Below are positions 15,638 to 24,215 of a stretch of 64,000 bases of DNA, piece by piece (the stretch's first letter is position 1; each line of letters begins with the position of its first letter). Origin of the DNA: Gracilibacillus timonensis (GTDB taxonomy: Bacteria; Bacillota; Bacilli; Bacillales; Amphibacillaceae). The position numbers and the translations under genes were made by a program. The stretch covers positions 1,116,001-1,180,000 of the forward strand of contig NZ_FLKH01000012.1 in assembly GCF_900086715.1 (NCBI RefSeq), read 5' to 3'. The notes below the pieces were generated by a model. The model worked only from the letters and a program-made list of their open reading frames with translations. It searched no databases and was not told where the DNA came from.

Positions 15638-16548
15638 TGGATCTCCTCCCCGACTAATCCTAGGAAAAATTCTTCCAAGTTAAGAGCTTCTAAACGAAAC
15701 TCCATTACCACCACCCCATTCTCAATCAAGAGGCGATTGATGTTACCAGCTTCTTCGATATAGTTTTGGATCGTAATCATTTGATCAGGAAGGACTTTAT
15801 ATCGAATATCGCCATAATTTCGTTCTAATAATTGCACCGCCTTAGCTGTATCCTCGACCTTCAGTTGGATTTGTTTTCTACTTTTTTCATCTAAATCTGC
15901 TTTGCTTAAGTCTTCCACTACTTGACCATCCTTCACAAAAACAAAGCGTGTGGCCAGCAGTTGTAATTCCGTTAAAATATGACTGGAAATCAAAATCGTT
16001 ATTTGTTTTTCTTGATTGAGCTTCAGCAGCAGTCGTCGCATTTCCCTAATCCCTTCCGCGTCTAAGCCATTGATTGGTTCGTCCAGCACCAAACAATCGG
16101 GGCTGCTTAGTAGCGATAATGCTATGCCTAATCGCTGTTTCATGCCCATGGAATATTCGCGGAATCGTTTTTTCTTTTGCTTGGCCAAGTCCACAATTTG
16201 CAATACTTCCTGAACTCGCTGCTTTTCCACCACGCCTCGCTGGATGCGAAAGTATTCGAGGTTTTGACTGGCGGTAAAATCTGAGAAAAAGGCCGGTGTT
16301 TCAATCATAAAACCCATTCTCTTTTTAGCCTCCGCTAAATCATTACCTGTAGCACCAAATAAGTGAATATCACCCGCTGTCGGCATTAGTTGTCCCGATA
16401 ACATCTTAAAGATCGTTGACTTACCGGCTCCGTTTTTCCCAATTAGGGCACAGATTTCTCCTTTCCCCACGGAAAAATCTAGTGGTTTGATTACTTCCTC
16501 CTTCTTAAACGTCTTTGTCAATTGGTTGGTTTGTATGACGGTATCCAT
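15634..16548 (-). CDS. ABC transporter ATPase of a peptide-antibiotic exporter
   Basis: 304 residues. Walker A GKNGAGKST (37-45), signature YSMGMKQRLGIA (about 137-148), Walker B CLVLDEPINGLD (about 156-167) and the switch His in ISSHILTEL are all present, so the protein should hydrolyse ATP. The C-terminal extension of about 85 residues matches BcrA-like ATPases. It shares the fold and motif layout of the ATPase at 6073-7002 but is clearly divergent, so this is a second system and not a recent duplicate. It is 118 bp downstream of the regulator gene. Confidence 0.87.
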   Translation of the reverse strand: MDTVIQTNQLTKTFKKEEVIKPLDFSVGKGEICALIGKNGAGKSTIFKMLSGQLMPTAGDIHLFGATGNDLAEAKKRMGFMIETPAFFSDFTASQNLEYFRIQRGVVEKQRVQEVLQIVDLAKQKKKRFREYSMGMKQRLGIALSLLSSPDCLVLDEPINGLDAEGIREMRRLLLKLNQEKQITILISSHILTELQLLATRFVFVKDGQVVEDLSKADLDEKSRKQIQLKVEDTAKAVQLLERNYGDIRYKVLPDQMITIQNYIEEAGNINRLLIENGVVVMEFRLEALNLEEFFLGLVGEEIQ

Positions 16549-16666
16549 TGCATTGACTCCTTCACTAAATATTCTTTCTTGATACGTATAGTTTAGCGCA
16601 GGTGTCTTTAAAATCCTTTAAGCAAAATATAAAGAAATCATAAAGTTAATGGAACGAATCGGCGTA

Positions 16667-17356
16667 TTATACTAACATAAACCCTACTCCCCAAATCGTT
16701 TTAATATACTCATCTGGGGTGATGTCAGCTATTTTTTTGCGCAGGTTGGAGATATGTACACTGATGGTATTGTCATCACCTACATAGGTTCCTTTCCAAA
16801 TTTTTTCATAAATCTCTTGTTTGGAGAAGGCACGGTCGGGATGATCAATTAATAAGCATAAGATATCCAACTCGGCTTGTGTGAGCTGTAAGGGTTGTTC
16901 TTCTAAAGTCGCTGCATATTTATGGAGGTCAATCGATAAACCTCGCCATTTTTTCTCTGCTTTTTGTTCCGGCTGTGTCGCGGATTTTCGTAATTGTACT
17001 TCGACACGGGCTTCTACCTCTTTCTGGTGAAAAGGTTTGGTGATATAGTCATCCGCTCCCATCTGCAAGACTTGCACCTTATCCTCGATTCCAATCTTGG
17101 CAGAAATGACGATAATCGGGATGGCGCTTTCTTCTCGGACTTGAGTAATCAGCTCCTCTCCACTAATACCGGGCAGCATCAAATCTAATAAGATGAGATC
17201 AAAGGATTGACGCTGCAGTTGCAGCAGTCCTTCGGTACCGGAATAAGCCGCAACAGTTGCTATCCCAGCCTTGGTCAAAATCACCTGCAACAATTTACTA
17301 ATTTCTTGATCATCTTCTATCAATAAGACGTCTTTTCCTGATTTCAATTCTACCAC
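16667..17356 (-). CDS. OmpR/PhoB-type response regulator of the second ABC module
   Basis: 229 residues. The receiver domain has acidic residues in IEDD (13-16), phospho-acceptor Asp58 in LILLDLMLPG and Lys in ITKPFH. The C-terminal winged-helix domain (about 130-228) ends in IWGVGFMLV. It heads the minus-strand group with ATPase, permease and kinase, and most likely activates the transporter promoter in 16549-16666. The separation of kinase from regulator by the transporter genes differs from the first cassette. Confidence 0.9.
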   Translation of the reverse strand: MVELKSGKDVLLIEDDQEISKLLQVILTKAGIATVAAYSGTEGLLQLQRQSFDLILLDLMLPGISGEELITQVREESAIPIIVISAKIGIEDKVQVLQMGADDYITKPFHQKEVEARVEVQLRKSATQPEQKAEKKWRGLSIDLHKYAATLEEQPLQLTQAELDILCLLIDHPDRAFSKQEIYEKIWKGTYVGDDNTISVHISNLRKKIADITPDEYIKTIWGVGFMLV

Positions 17357-17452
17357 TCGCCTTTTTACTATAATCTTTTTATTGCTATTATTATTCCAGA
17401 TTTTCTGGCTTTGTACAATAGCTTACCTGGATAACGCAAATGGACAGCATGA

Positions 17453-17493
17453 AAAAACGCATTCGCTCATAGTTGGAGTGAATGCGTTTTTCA
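17453..17493 (-). terminator. intrinsic terminator after the LacI-family gene
   Basis: AAAAAACGCATTCGCTC pairs with GAGTGAATGCGTTTTT; on the minus strand the stem is followed by a T tract. It separates the LacI gene from the response regulator. Confidence 0.85.
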
Positions 17494-17507
17494 CTAAAAA
17501 GGATGCG

Positions 17508-18455
17508 TTACATGGATTGCCTCTCCACCATTTGGTAGGGGATGTTCACCTTTTCTTTTGATCGATGAATCACGAGGTTCAAGGCTTGTTCTCCAATTTT
17601 CGTTAGCTGATGATCGACGGTGGACAGTCCCAAGCCGATACCCACGGGTTGATTTTCTTGACCGATAATCGCTACATCACTTGGTATTTGTAGTTGTTGC
17701 GACTGAGCATACAAATAAATGCCGCCGGCCACTTCATCTCCATTGGCATAAATGGCAGATGGTCGTTCAGGCAATTGCATAAATTGCTGAGCTGCTGCAT
17801 ATCCATCATCTAAAGACTGGCAATTTGTAATGTGGTAGCCAGCCGGTATGTCTCCGAAAATCTCTTGATATGCAGCAATGATTTGTGTGGTACTGTTGCT
17901 TGCGAGCCTGGCTGTTGTAAAAGCTACGGCTTGGTGTCCCTTGTTTTTTAATAATTGCAGGGCATCTAGGAAAGAACGATAGCGATCTGTATAGGCACAA
18001 CCAATCTCCGGTTGCTCGGTAAATTCACAAGAGATAATCGGACCATATTGGCTGTATGGAACAATCTTCTCCCAGTCATTGGCCCTAGAAGTAAGGATGA
18101 TACCATCAAACAGCTTACTTTTTATTTTTTCTAAGTAGCCTATTTCTTTCGCTTTATCATATTGAGAAGGTAGCACGGTTATTAAATAGTCCTGTTTTGA
18201 AGCCTTGTTTAGTATACCGTGTAACAGCTGATCAAAGGCCGTATTGTTGTTATAGGGCAGAATAACGCCTATATTTCTAGTTTCGCCGCGAATTAAATCA
18301 ATCGCATGCTTATTTGGCGTATAGTTTAACGCTTCGATGATGTCTAAGACAGCGGCTCGTTTATCACTCGCGACATACTTATAATTGTTAAGGACTCTGG
18401 AAACAGTGGATACCGATACACCTGCCTGTTTAGCAATATCGTGAATATTTGTCAT
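17508..18455 (-). CDS. LacI/GalR-family transcriptional regulator
   Basis: 315 residues. The N-terminal DNA-binding domain (NIHDIAKQAGVSVSTVSRVL, residues 3-22, then the hinge helix) is classic LacI, and residues 60-315 form a periplasmic-binding-protein-like sensor domain (IGVILPYNN, AIYANGDEVAGG, DVAIIGQEN). It should repress a sugar-uptake or utilisation gene set until its ligand binds. No such operon is adjacent: the neighbours are a PH-like protein 14 bp upstream and the antibiotic-response module downstream. Its target is therefore elsewhere, and the ligand is unknown. Confidence 0.88.
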   Translation of the reverse strand: MTNIHDIAKQAGVSVSTVSRVLNNYKYVASDKRAAVLDIIEALNYTPNKHAIDLIRGETRNIGVILPYNNNTAFDQLLHGILNKASKQDYLITVLPSQYDKAKEIGYLEKIKSKLFDGIILTSRANDWEKIVPYSQYGPIISCEFTEQPEIGCAYTDRYRSFLDALQLLKNKGHQAVAFTTARLASNSTTQIIAAYQEIFGDIPAGYHITNCQSLDDGYAAAQQFMQLPERPSAIYANGDEVAGGIYLYAQSQQLQIPSDVAIIGQENQPVGIGLGLSTVDHQLTKIGEQALNLVIHRSKEKVNIPYQMVERQSM

Positions 18456-18469
18456 CCGATCGCTCCTAT

Positions 18470-18769
18470 TTACTGGATTCTGTTTTGAAATTGTCTCATA
18501 AAATCACGCAGGTTGCCACGATATAGCCATTTTATTGTCAGCTCATCCTCCCCAACCATGAATGTAGAGTGATCTATTCCACTTTCTTGCTCTTTAAACC
18601 AAAGAGAGGTCTCCATCTTCATAAATTGATGACTTACGACATACAATCTTTTATTGGTTAAATATAAGTCACCAAAATAGATTGTCTGCATGCCATTAAA
18701 ACCTTCAAATAATCCTGTTAATGTCGAATACAGTTTTTCACCTTGTTGCAGATTTCGTATATGATTCAT
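18470..18769 (-). CDS. small PH/GRAM-like domain protein
   Basis: A 99-residue soluble protein whose centre, IYFGDLYLTNKRLYVVSHQ, matches the pattern of bacterial PH or GRAM domains (a lipid- or protein-binding barrel in which LTNKRLYV is the common core). There is no membrane segment. It lies 14 bp upstream of the lacI-type gene on the same strand and is probably co-transcribed with it. AAGGAGGAGAACC precedes the ATG. Its role is unknown. Confidence 0.65.
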   Translation of the reverse strand: MNHIRNLQQGEKLYSTLTGLFEGFNGMQTIYFGDLYLTNKRLYVVSHQFMKMETSLWFKEQESGIDHSTFMVGEDELTIKWLYRGNLRDFMRQFQNRIQ

Positions 18770-18780
18770 TGGTTCTCCTC

Positions 18781-18837
18781 CTTGACTTGAAATGGGTATA
18801 GATTCACTCTAATTGATGAAATGCATTTCAAGTCAAG
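18781..18837. promoter_or_regulatory. 14-bp perfect inverted repeat upstream of the PH-like gene
   Basis: CTTGACTTGAAATG (18781-18794) is exactly inverted at 18824-18837 with 29 bp between. On the minus strand one arm contains TTGACT, a good -35 box. It could be a regulator's operator or a long hairpin ending the FNT transcript. There is no T tract on the minus side, since the arm runs into the ribosome site, so an operator or leader hairpin is preferred. Confidence 0.4.
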
Positions 18838-18855
18838 CAAGATTTTCTACTCACG

Positions 18856-19704
18856 CTATTTAAATTCTGAGGACCATTCTGGCTCTTCTTTTCTTTGTTC
18901 TTTGTTTAAAGCTTTCTGAAGAGCAGGTTTCTCTGCGGTTTGCTTATCGGTTACGCCATACCAATAGGCGGCTCCGATAAAGACAGCCCCACCGACGATA
19001 TTACCAAGGGATACCGGGATGAGATTGGCAAACATGCCCACTAAAGACACAGTTTCTGGGTGAGGCACCAATAATGCTAACGATAATAAGGACATATTGG
19101 CCACACTGTGCTCAAATCCAGATGTAATAAAGGCAAACAAACACCAGAAGATCATAATTAATTTTGCCGTTTCGTTTTTCAGTTTAAAGGAACACCAGAC
19201 TGCTAAACAAACAAGAATGTTACAAAAGATCCCGCGTACAAACAATTCCATAAACGGTGTGTTCATCTTACCACTGGCCAAGGAAGTAACATAATTGGCC
19301 GTCTCCCCAGTAGCTAAACCAGAATAATAGAACAGCACGGCTATCAAAATCGCTCCGACAAAATTGCCCAGATAACTATAGAGCCATATATTCCCGGCAT
19401 CTAAGACCGTTGTTTTCTTCGTTAACCATCCAATGGTCATTGTCATATTATTCCCTGTAAACAGATCGGCGCCTGCCATAATGACAAGACTCAAAGCAAC
19501 ACCAAAGGCCATTCCTGTCACAATTTTGGTACCGGCAAACTGTTGTGGTTCCAGCAGACCGCCAATTGTAGCAATTAACACGATGCCAAGCCCGACAAAA
19601 AATCCGGCAAGCATGGTCATTACTAAATACTTGCTTTTACTCGTTTGTAGTTGATTTCGTTTGGACACAGCCGTATTGCTTAAGGCAGTTATCGTTTCCT
19701 TCAC
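18856..19704 (-). CDS. formate/nitrite transporter family channel (YwcJ-like)
   Basis: A 282-residue FNT protein with six membrane helices. The family signature FEHSVANM (about 198-205) and the ADLFTGNNM motif (about 79-87) are present. FNT proteins are pentameric channels that move formate, nitrite, lactate or similar small anions across the cytoplasmic membrane. The C-terminal tail is charged. A perfect Rex-type box lies about 50 bp upstream, implying induction when NADH is high (low oxygen), as reported for ywcJ of B. subtilis. The substrate in this organism is not determined by sequence. Confidence 0.88.
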   Translation of the reverse strand: MKETITALSNTAVSKRNQLQTSKSKYLVMTMLAGFFVGLGIVLIATIGGLLEPQQFAGTKIVTGMAFGVALSLVIMAGADLFTGNNMTMTIGWLTKKTTVLDAGNIWLYSYLGNFVGAILIAVLFYYSGLATGETANYVTSLASGKMNTPFMELFVRGIFCNILVCLAVWCSFKLKNETAKLIMIFWCLFAFITSGFEHSVANMSLLSLALLVPHPETVSLVGMFANLIPVSLGNIVGGAVFIGAAYWYGVTDKQTAEKPALQKALNKEQRKEEPEWSSEFK

Positions 19705-19750
19705 TGTTTATTCCCCCATTGTCTGAATTAATCAGCGTACTTCGCCTTTT

Positions 19751-19768
19751 ATGTGAATATATTCACAT
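19751..19768. promoter_or_regulatory. Rex operator upstream of the FNT gene
   Basis: ATGTGAATATATTCACAT is a perfect 18-bp palindrome that fits the Rex consensus WTGTGAA-N4-TTCACAW. It is 47 bp before the FNT start, and a minus-strand TATAAT at 19810-19815 lies further upstream, so bound Rex would block elongation or initiation. Rex releases DNA when NADH rises. Confidence 0.75.
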
Positions 19769-19917
19769 AAAACAAAAGACTACTTCGGCTTCTTTATTAT
19801 GTTACCTCTATTATAGCATATTGTAACATGGAGATGTATAAACATTTTGTGTCAAGTACAACTATCGCTTATAATGAAGAATAAGTAACGATGTATTTTT
19901 TGTTTGGAGGGATATAG

Positions 19918-20691
19918 ATGAAAGCACAGCAATCACCTAATGTAAGCGATTATTTGAAGCGGATCAAGTATGACGGGCCATTAGATGGGAGTGCCAACAT
20001 GCTTGCTCGTTTGCAGGCAAGCCATCTACATACCGTGCCTTATGAGAACCTTGACATCCTGGATCAGGTGCCGCTATCACTAGCTATTCCTGATGTATTC
20101 GACAAAATTGTCACGCGAGGCAGAGGGGGTTATTGTTTTGAATTGAATGCCCTATTTGGCTGGCTGCTTCGGGAGCTTGGCTATTCGGTTACGGATTATT
20201 TTGCCCGATTTTGGCGTGATGAAACCGATTTGCCGCCAAAACGACGCCATCACGTATTACAAGTGGAAACAGAGGGGAAACTTTATTTATGTGATGTCGG
20301 TGTGGGTGGTATTATCCCTAAGCGCCCAATTGAAATGGTGGAACGACTTGAACAGCGCCAGGGAGAGGAATGCTATCAATTGGTGAGAGATTCACAATTT
20401 GGCTGGGTGCTCCAGGAATGGAAAAAAGATCAATGGCAGCGACTCTATTCTTTCTCAGAGGAACCACAGCTGCCACGTGACTTTTTGATGGCCAATTATT
20501 GGTGTGAAAACAGCCCGGATTCTATTTTCACCAAGACAGTGATGTTGTCTGTCTTCACAGAGAATGGCAGAAATACGGTAGCTGGAGAAGAATTTCGATT
20601 ATTTACTGATCAAGGAGTGCAAACGTTCACTCCGGCAAATAACGAAGAATATACGCAAGCTTTAAAAACTTACTTTGGGATCGTTCGATAA
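19918..20691 (+). CDS. nat: arylamine N-acetyltransferase
   Basis: A 257-residue NAT enzyme. The catalytic triad is visible: Cys73 in RGGYCFELN, His in RRHHVLQV (111 or 112) and Asp126 in LCDVGVGG. It moves acetyl from acetyl-CoA to aromatic amines, hydrazines or hydroxylamines via an acetyl-cysteine. Length and motif spacing are normal for bacterial NATs. The TTTGGAGGG ribosome site is 8 nt upstream. It is divergent from the FNT gene. Detoxification is the usual assumption; the natural substrate is unknown. Confidence 0.92.
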   Translation: MKAQQSPNVSDYLKRIKYDGPLDGSANMLARLQASHLHTVPYENLDILDQVPLSLAIPDVFDKIVTRGRGGYCFELNALFGWLLRELGYSVTDYFARFWRDETDLPPKRRHHVLQVETEGKLYLCDVGVGGIIPKRPIEMVERLEQRQGEECYQLVRDSQFGWVLQEWKKDQWQRLYSFSEEPQLPRDFLMANYWCENSPDSIFTKTVMLSVFTENGRNTVAGEEFRLFTDQGVQTFTPANNEEYTQALKTYFGIVR

Positions 20692-20739
20692 GCTGGTTAC
20701 ATGTACAACAATGAGGAATAACTCTTTGTTATACAAACA

Positions 20740-21381
20740 TTAATAAGCACCATGATAATAAGGATATGTCGGATAAAAGGTTGACGACGTTTGCCCTGTG
20801 TATGGATAGGTATAGGGTAAATATTCTGTATAAGTAGTCTCTTGCCTCTGACAGCCATCAGGTGGCCCAATAATGACCGTTTGTTTAATGGGTTCTACTG
20901 CCTCCTGCCACTCCTGTTTATCTAAACAATAACTATTGGCCATAACCTCACTAGGTGTTAAACGCAAAATATCGGAGCCGAATATCGCTTGAGGATATGG
21001 GGCATCAAATATTGCTAACAAGTGCGTATCGTCCACCGTTGCTACTTCATAATGCCAAAAACCTTGAGGAACATTAGCGATTTGTCCTGGCTGAATCGGA
21101 ATATGATGAAGTTGATTGGTGAAAGGATTAATAAAAGAGACGATTGCCGCTCCACTGACACAATATACGATTTCAGAGGCATTTTGATGAATATGCGGCT
21201 CTACATATTTTCCTTGACTTAAGTAAATATCAAGGATAGAAGCATTTCCCAATGTGTTAACTTGGTCCCTGCCCACAGCATTAATATAATTTTGCTGATC
21301 TCTTTGGAAAAACGGATTGTTTCGTAAATCGAAATAAAATTGGTTATTAGGTGACTGATAATCAATATATAAGACTGCCAT
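20740..21381 (-). CDS. cupin-domain protein with Tyr/Pro-rich tail
   Basis: 213 residues. A single cupin barrel spans about 45-140 with metal ligands in PHIHQNASEIVYCVSG (HxH and Glu) and a later His in PQGFWHYEV. The last 35 residues are very rich in Tyr, Pro and Thr (TYTEYLPYTYPYTG...), the kind of tail seen in Bacillaceae surface or spore-coat proteins. It may be an oxalate-decarboxylase-like or sugar-binding cupin placed in the coat. No partner gene is adjacent. Function is inferred only from the fold and tail. Confidence 0.7.
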   Translation of the reverse strand: MAVLYIDYQSPNNQFYFDLRNNPFFQRDQQNYINAVGRDQVNTLGNASILDIYLSQGKYVEPHIHQNASEIVYCVSGAAIVSFINPFTNQLHHIPIQPGQIANVPQGFWHYEVATVDDTHLLAIFDAPYPQAIFGSDILRLTPSEVMANSYCLDKQEWQEAVEPIKQTVIIGPPDGCQRQETTYTEYLPYTYPYTGQTSSTFYPTYPYYHGAY

Positions 21382-21572
21382 TTTTCTGACTCACACTCCC
21401 TATCTTATTTAGGTGTGATCAGTATATGATACATCCGCCCAAACGTTCCTTTAGCCGTGTTTATCAAAAATTAAGGTTTCCTCCTCTTGACTATTCGAGC
21501 TCCCCTAGGAGTCGCAAGTTTAAGGTTTCCTATCAAAGGGTAATAAGGATATGGAAAGGAGAGATGCTAAAA

Positions 21573-22415
21573 ATGATTAACCAAATACCAGTAAAAACGC
21601 TACATGATGGCGTAGTTATTCCATCGGTTGGATTTGGTACCTATCAGTTAAAAGGAAGTCAAGGAGCGCAAGCTATCAACCATGCCATTACCAATGGTTA
21701 CCGATTGCTAGATACTGCCTATAACTATGAAAATGAAGCAACTGTTGGAGAAGCTGTCCGACGAACCACGGTGCCACGTGAGGAATTGTTCATTACCTCA
21801 AAGCTGCCTGGTCGATATCATCATTATGATGATGCTGTCACTACCATTCAAGAGTCACTCTATAGAGCCAATCTCGATTACTATGATTTATACTTAATTC
21901 ATTGGCCTAACCCAATTCAAGATCATTATGTGGAAGCTTGGCAGGCCTTAATAGATGCAAAGAAATGGGGCTATATCCGTTCCATCGGTGTATGTAACTT
22001 TATGCCAGAGCACTTGGAGCGTTTGAAAGAAGAAACAGGGGTATTACCAACAATTAACCAAATCGAATGTCACCCATTCTTTAACCAAGCAGAGCAACGT
22101 AAATGGAATGAGGAGCATCAAATTGTCACGGAATCTTGGAGTCCCATCGCCAGAGCAAACGAAGTGATCGAACACAAAGAGTTGCAAAAGATTGCTACTC
22201 AACATGGAAAAACGGTAACGCAGGTTATTTTACGCTGGCATTATCAGTTAGGGGCGATTGCTATCCCTAAATCAGCTACCCCTTCCAGGCAAAGAGAAAA
22301 TATTGCAATCTTTGATTTCGAATTGACACCAGCGGAAATGGAGGCCATCAACGACCTTACGAAACCACACGGTCGTATCAATGATCAAAACCCTGCGGAA
22401 TATGAAGAATTTTAA
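21573..22415 (+). CDS. aldo/keto reductase
   Basis: A start at 21573 gives 280 residues and puts AAAGGAGAG 9-10 nt upstream; the ATG at 21564 is too close to it, and the longer upstream frame has unrelated sequence. The (beta/alpha)8 enzyme shows Asp and Tyr in LLDTAYNYENE, the catalytic Lys in ITSKLPGR, and His in LIHWPNP, plus the NADPH-binding end AIPKSATPSRQRENI. It reduces carbonyls to alcohols with NADPH, similar to B. subtilis YvgN/YtbE. The 140 bp upstream contain TTAAGGTTTCCT twice. A bidirectional terminator separates it from cls. Confidence 0.88.
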   Translation: MINQIPVKTLHDGVVIPSVGFGTYQLKGSQGAQAINHAITNGYRLLDTAYNYENEATVGEAVRRTTVPREELFITSKLPGRYHHYDDAVTTIQESLYRANLDYYDLYLIHWPNPIQDHYVEAWQALIDAKKWGYIRSIGVCNFMPEHLERLKEETGVLPTINQIECHPFFNQAEQRKWNEEHQIVTESWSPIARANEVIEHKELQKIATQHGKTVTQVILRWHYQLGAIAIPKSATPSRQRENIAIFDFELTPAEMEAINDLTKPHGRINDQNPAEYEEF

Positions 22416-22426
22416 ATCACAATTAT

Positions 22427-22467
22427 AAAAGCGCAATGGAGTTCTATGAAACTCTCATTGCGCTTTT
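22427..22467. terminator. bidirectional terminator between the aldo/keto reductase and cls genes
   Basis: AAAAGCGCAATGGAGTT pairs with AACTCTCATTGCGCTTTT apart from one unpaired base, giving A and T runs on both sides between two convergent genes. Confidence 0.88.
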
Positions 22468-22479
22468 GCTAGATTTTCA

Positions 22480-23934
22480 CTATAAGATGGGTGAAAGTAA
22501 ACGTGAAACCCCTTCTTTGAATTTAATCCATAAGGAGCGTTGATGATAGCGTTCTTTAGTAAGTACCGAGCAATGTTCTGTGTCTTTCTCAAACAACCGA
22601 TAAAGCTGACAAGCTTCTTCTTCATCATAGATGACGGCATTGACTTCAAAATTCAATCGAAAACTGCGAGAATCAATATTCATTGTTCCCACAGAAGCAA
22701 CTTCTTGATCGACGACGATGGTCTTGGCATGCAAGAACCCATTCTCATAGAGTAAAATCTTCGCACCATAGTCGATTAATTCACCCACATAGGACCAGGT
22801 TGCCCAATACACAAATGGATGATCCGGTTTGCAAGGGATCATAATCTGCAGATCGACGCCGGAAAGTAAGGCCATCTTACAGGCATCGATAAAACTAGTA
22901 TCCGGGATAAAATAAGGGGTTTGAATCCGTATGCTTTCCTTAGCCGACATGATCAATTTGATATACATATTCTTAAGGTGTTCTGTTTTAGAGTTAGGAC
23001 CGCTGGAGATAATCTGAACAGGGGACTGGCCACTCTGTTGGCTGTTTTGAAAACAAAACTCCTGATAATTCCAAAGCTCTCCTTTCCCCGCTTGGTGCCA
23101 GTCTAAAATAAACCTTCCCTGAATATCATTAATCGTTTGGCCAGTGATTTTCAGATGGGTATCACGCCAGTAGCCGAACTTTTTGTCTAACCCTAAGTAT
23201 TCGTTACCTACGTTAAAACCGCCAATATAAGCTATTTTGCCATCAATGATGCAAAGCTTGCGGTGGTTGCGATTATTGATACGAAAATTGATCGGACCTA
23301 AAATAGATGGAAAAAATACTTCCACCTCCCCACCTGCTTCACGCAACGTTTTAAAAAAGGCAAGAGACAATTTCTTCGAGCCTATTTCATCATAAAGAAC
23401 CCTTACTTTGACTCCTTGCTTCGCCTTCTCTGTTAGCAAATCACGAAGCCGAATCCCTAATGAATCGGGCTGGATGATGTAATATTGCAGATTAATTTCT
23501 TTTTCTGCCGATTCGATATCCGCCAGCAAATGATCAAATTTGTCATGCCCATCATGAAAAACAGTCAGCTGGTTATCTGTTGTCAGCAAGGAATTAGAAG
23601 AGCGCAAATTCATTTCAATCACATCTTTGTGTTTCTTTAATAAGGGAGAACTCAGTAATTCCTTATTATTGATTGCCTCCACTTGTGCATCGACCTCTTC
23701 TTGTAGAAACTCCTGCTCTTCTGCTGTTAAACCGTAGAAATTCTTATGTTTTACCTTACGTCCCAAAAAGATATAAATAAGAAAACCGACAATCGGAATA
23801 AAAAATAACACCAAGATCCACGCAAGGGTAAAACCGATTTCCCGTTTTTCAAAAAAAAGTACACCAATAGCTAAGATGATATTTATAACGGTAATAATAG
23901 TTACAATAATGGGTATGATATTTCCTAGTTCCAT
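22480..23934 (-). CDS. cls: cardiolipin synthase
   Basis: A 484-residue phospholipase D-type enzyme joining two phosphatidylglycerols to cardiolipin. Two N-terminal membrane helices (about 6-28 and 38-57) anchor it. The two HKD motifs are HRKLCIIDGKIAYIGG (about 224-239) and HAKTIVVDQEVASVG (about 402-416), each with the downstream Asn/Ser residues expected. Full family length, and the start is preceded by AGGAGAAA. In halotolerant Bacillaceae cardiolipin rises with salt; no regulatory site for that is evident. A single gene. Confidence 0.92.
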   Translation of the reverse strand: MELGNIIPIIVTIITVINIILAIGVLFFEKREIGFTLAWILVLFFIPIVGFLIYIFLGRKVKHKNFYGLTAEEQEFLQEEVDAQVEAINNKELLSSPLLKKHKDVIEMNLRSSNSLLTTDNQLTVFHDGHDKFDHLLADIESAEKEINLQYYIIQPDSLGIRLRDLLTEKAKQGVKVRVLYDEIGSKKLSLAFFKTLREAGGEVEVFFPSILGPINFRINNRNHRKLCIIDGKIAYIGGFNVGNEYLGLDKKFGYWRDTHLKITGQTINDIQGRFILDWHQAGKGELWNYQEFCFQNSQQSGQSPVQIISSGPNSKTEHLKNMYIKLIMSAKESIRIQTPYFIPDTSFIDACKMALLSGVDLQIMIPCKPDHPFVYWATWSYVGELIDYGAKILLYENGFLHAKTIVVDQEVASVGTMNIDSRSFRLNFEVNAVIYDEEEACQLYRLFEKDTEHCSVLTKERYHQRSLWIKFKEGVSRLLSPIL

Positions 23935-24215
23935 GATTTTTCTCCTTTTTTGAGCAATGAGTACGCTTAATAGTGTAACATGATTTGCGATGCTTGTCTT
24001 CCATAGAAGGACAATCTCAATGGTTGGTATAGTTGTCTATCTGTATAAATGAAGTTATAGAAAACAAGTTTTTTATTTGCTTGCCTATACGTACAAGTAG
24101 GCATCTGGACGATGTGCTTCATTCTCTAGCTTATTAAGACATTTTTCGTTATAAATGCCTCTGTTCATGATATAATATGGCTGTTAGACATATAGAATCA
24201 GTCAGGAGTGAGAGT

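Noticed and set aside
24177-24215. ATG start for the CAP-domain protein
   Set aside because: It overlaps a TATAAT-like box and lacks a ribosome site, while TTG at 24216 has AGGAG and a proper signal anchor.
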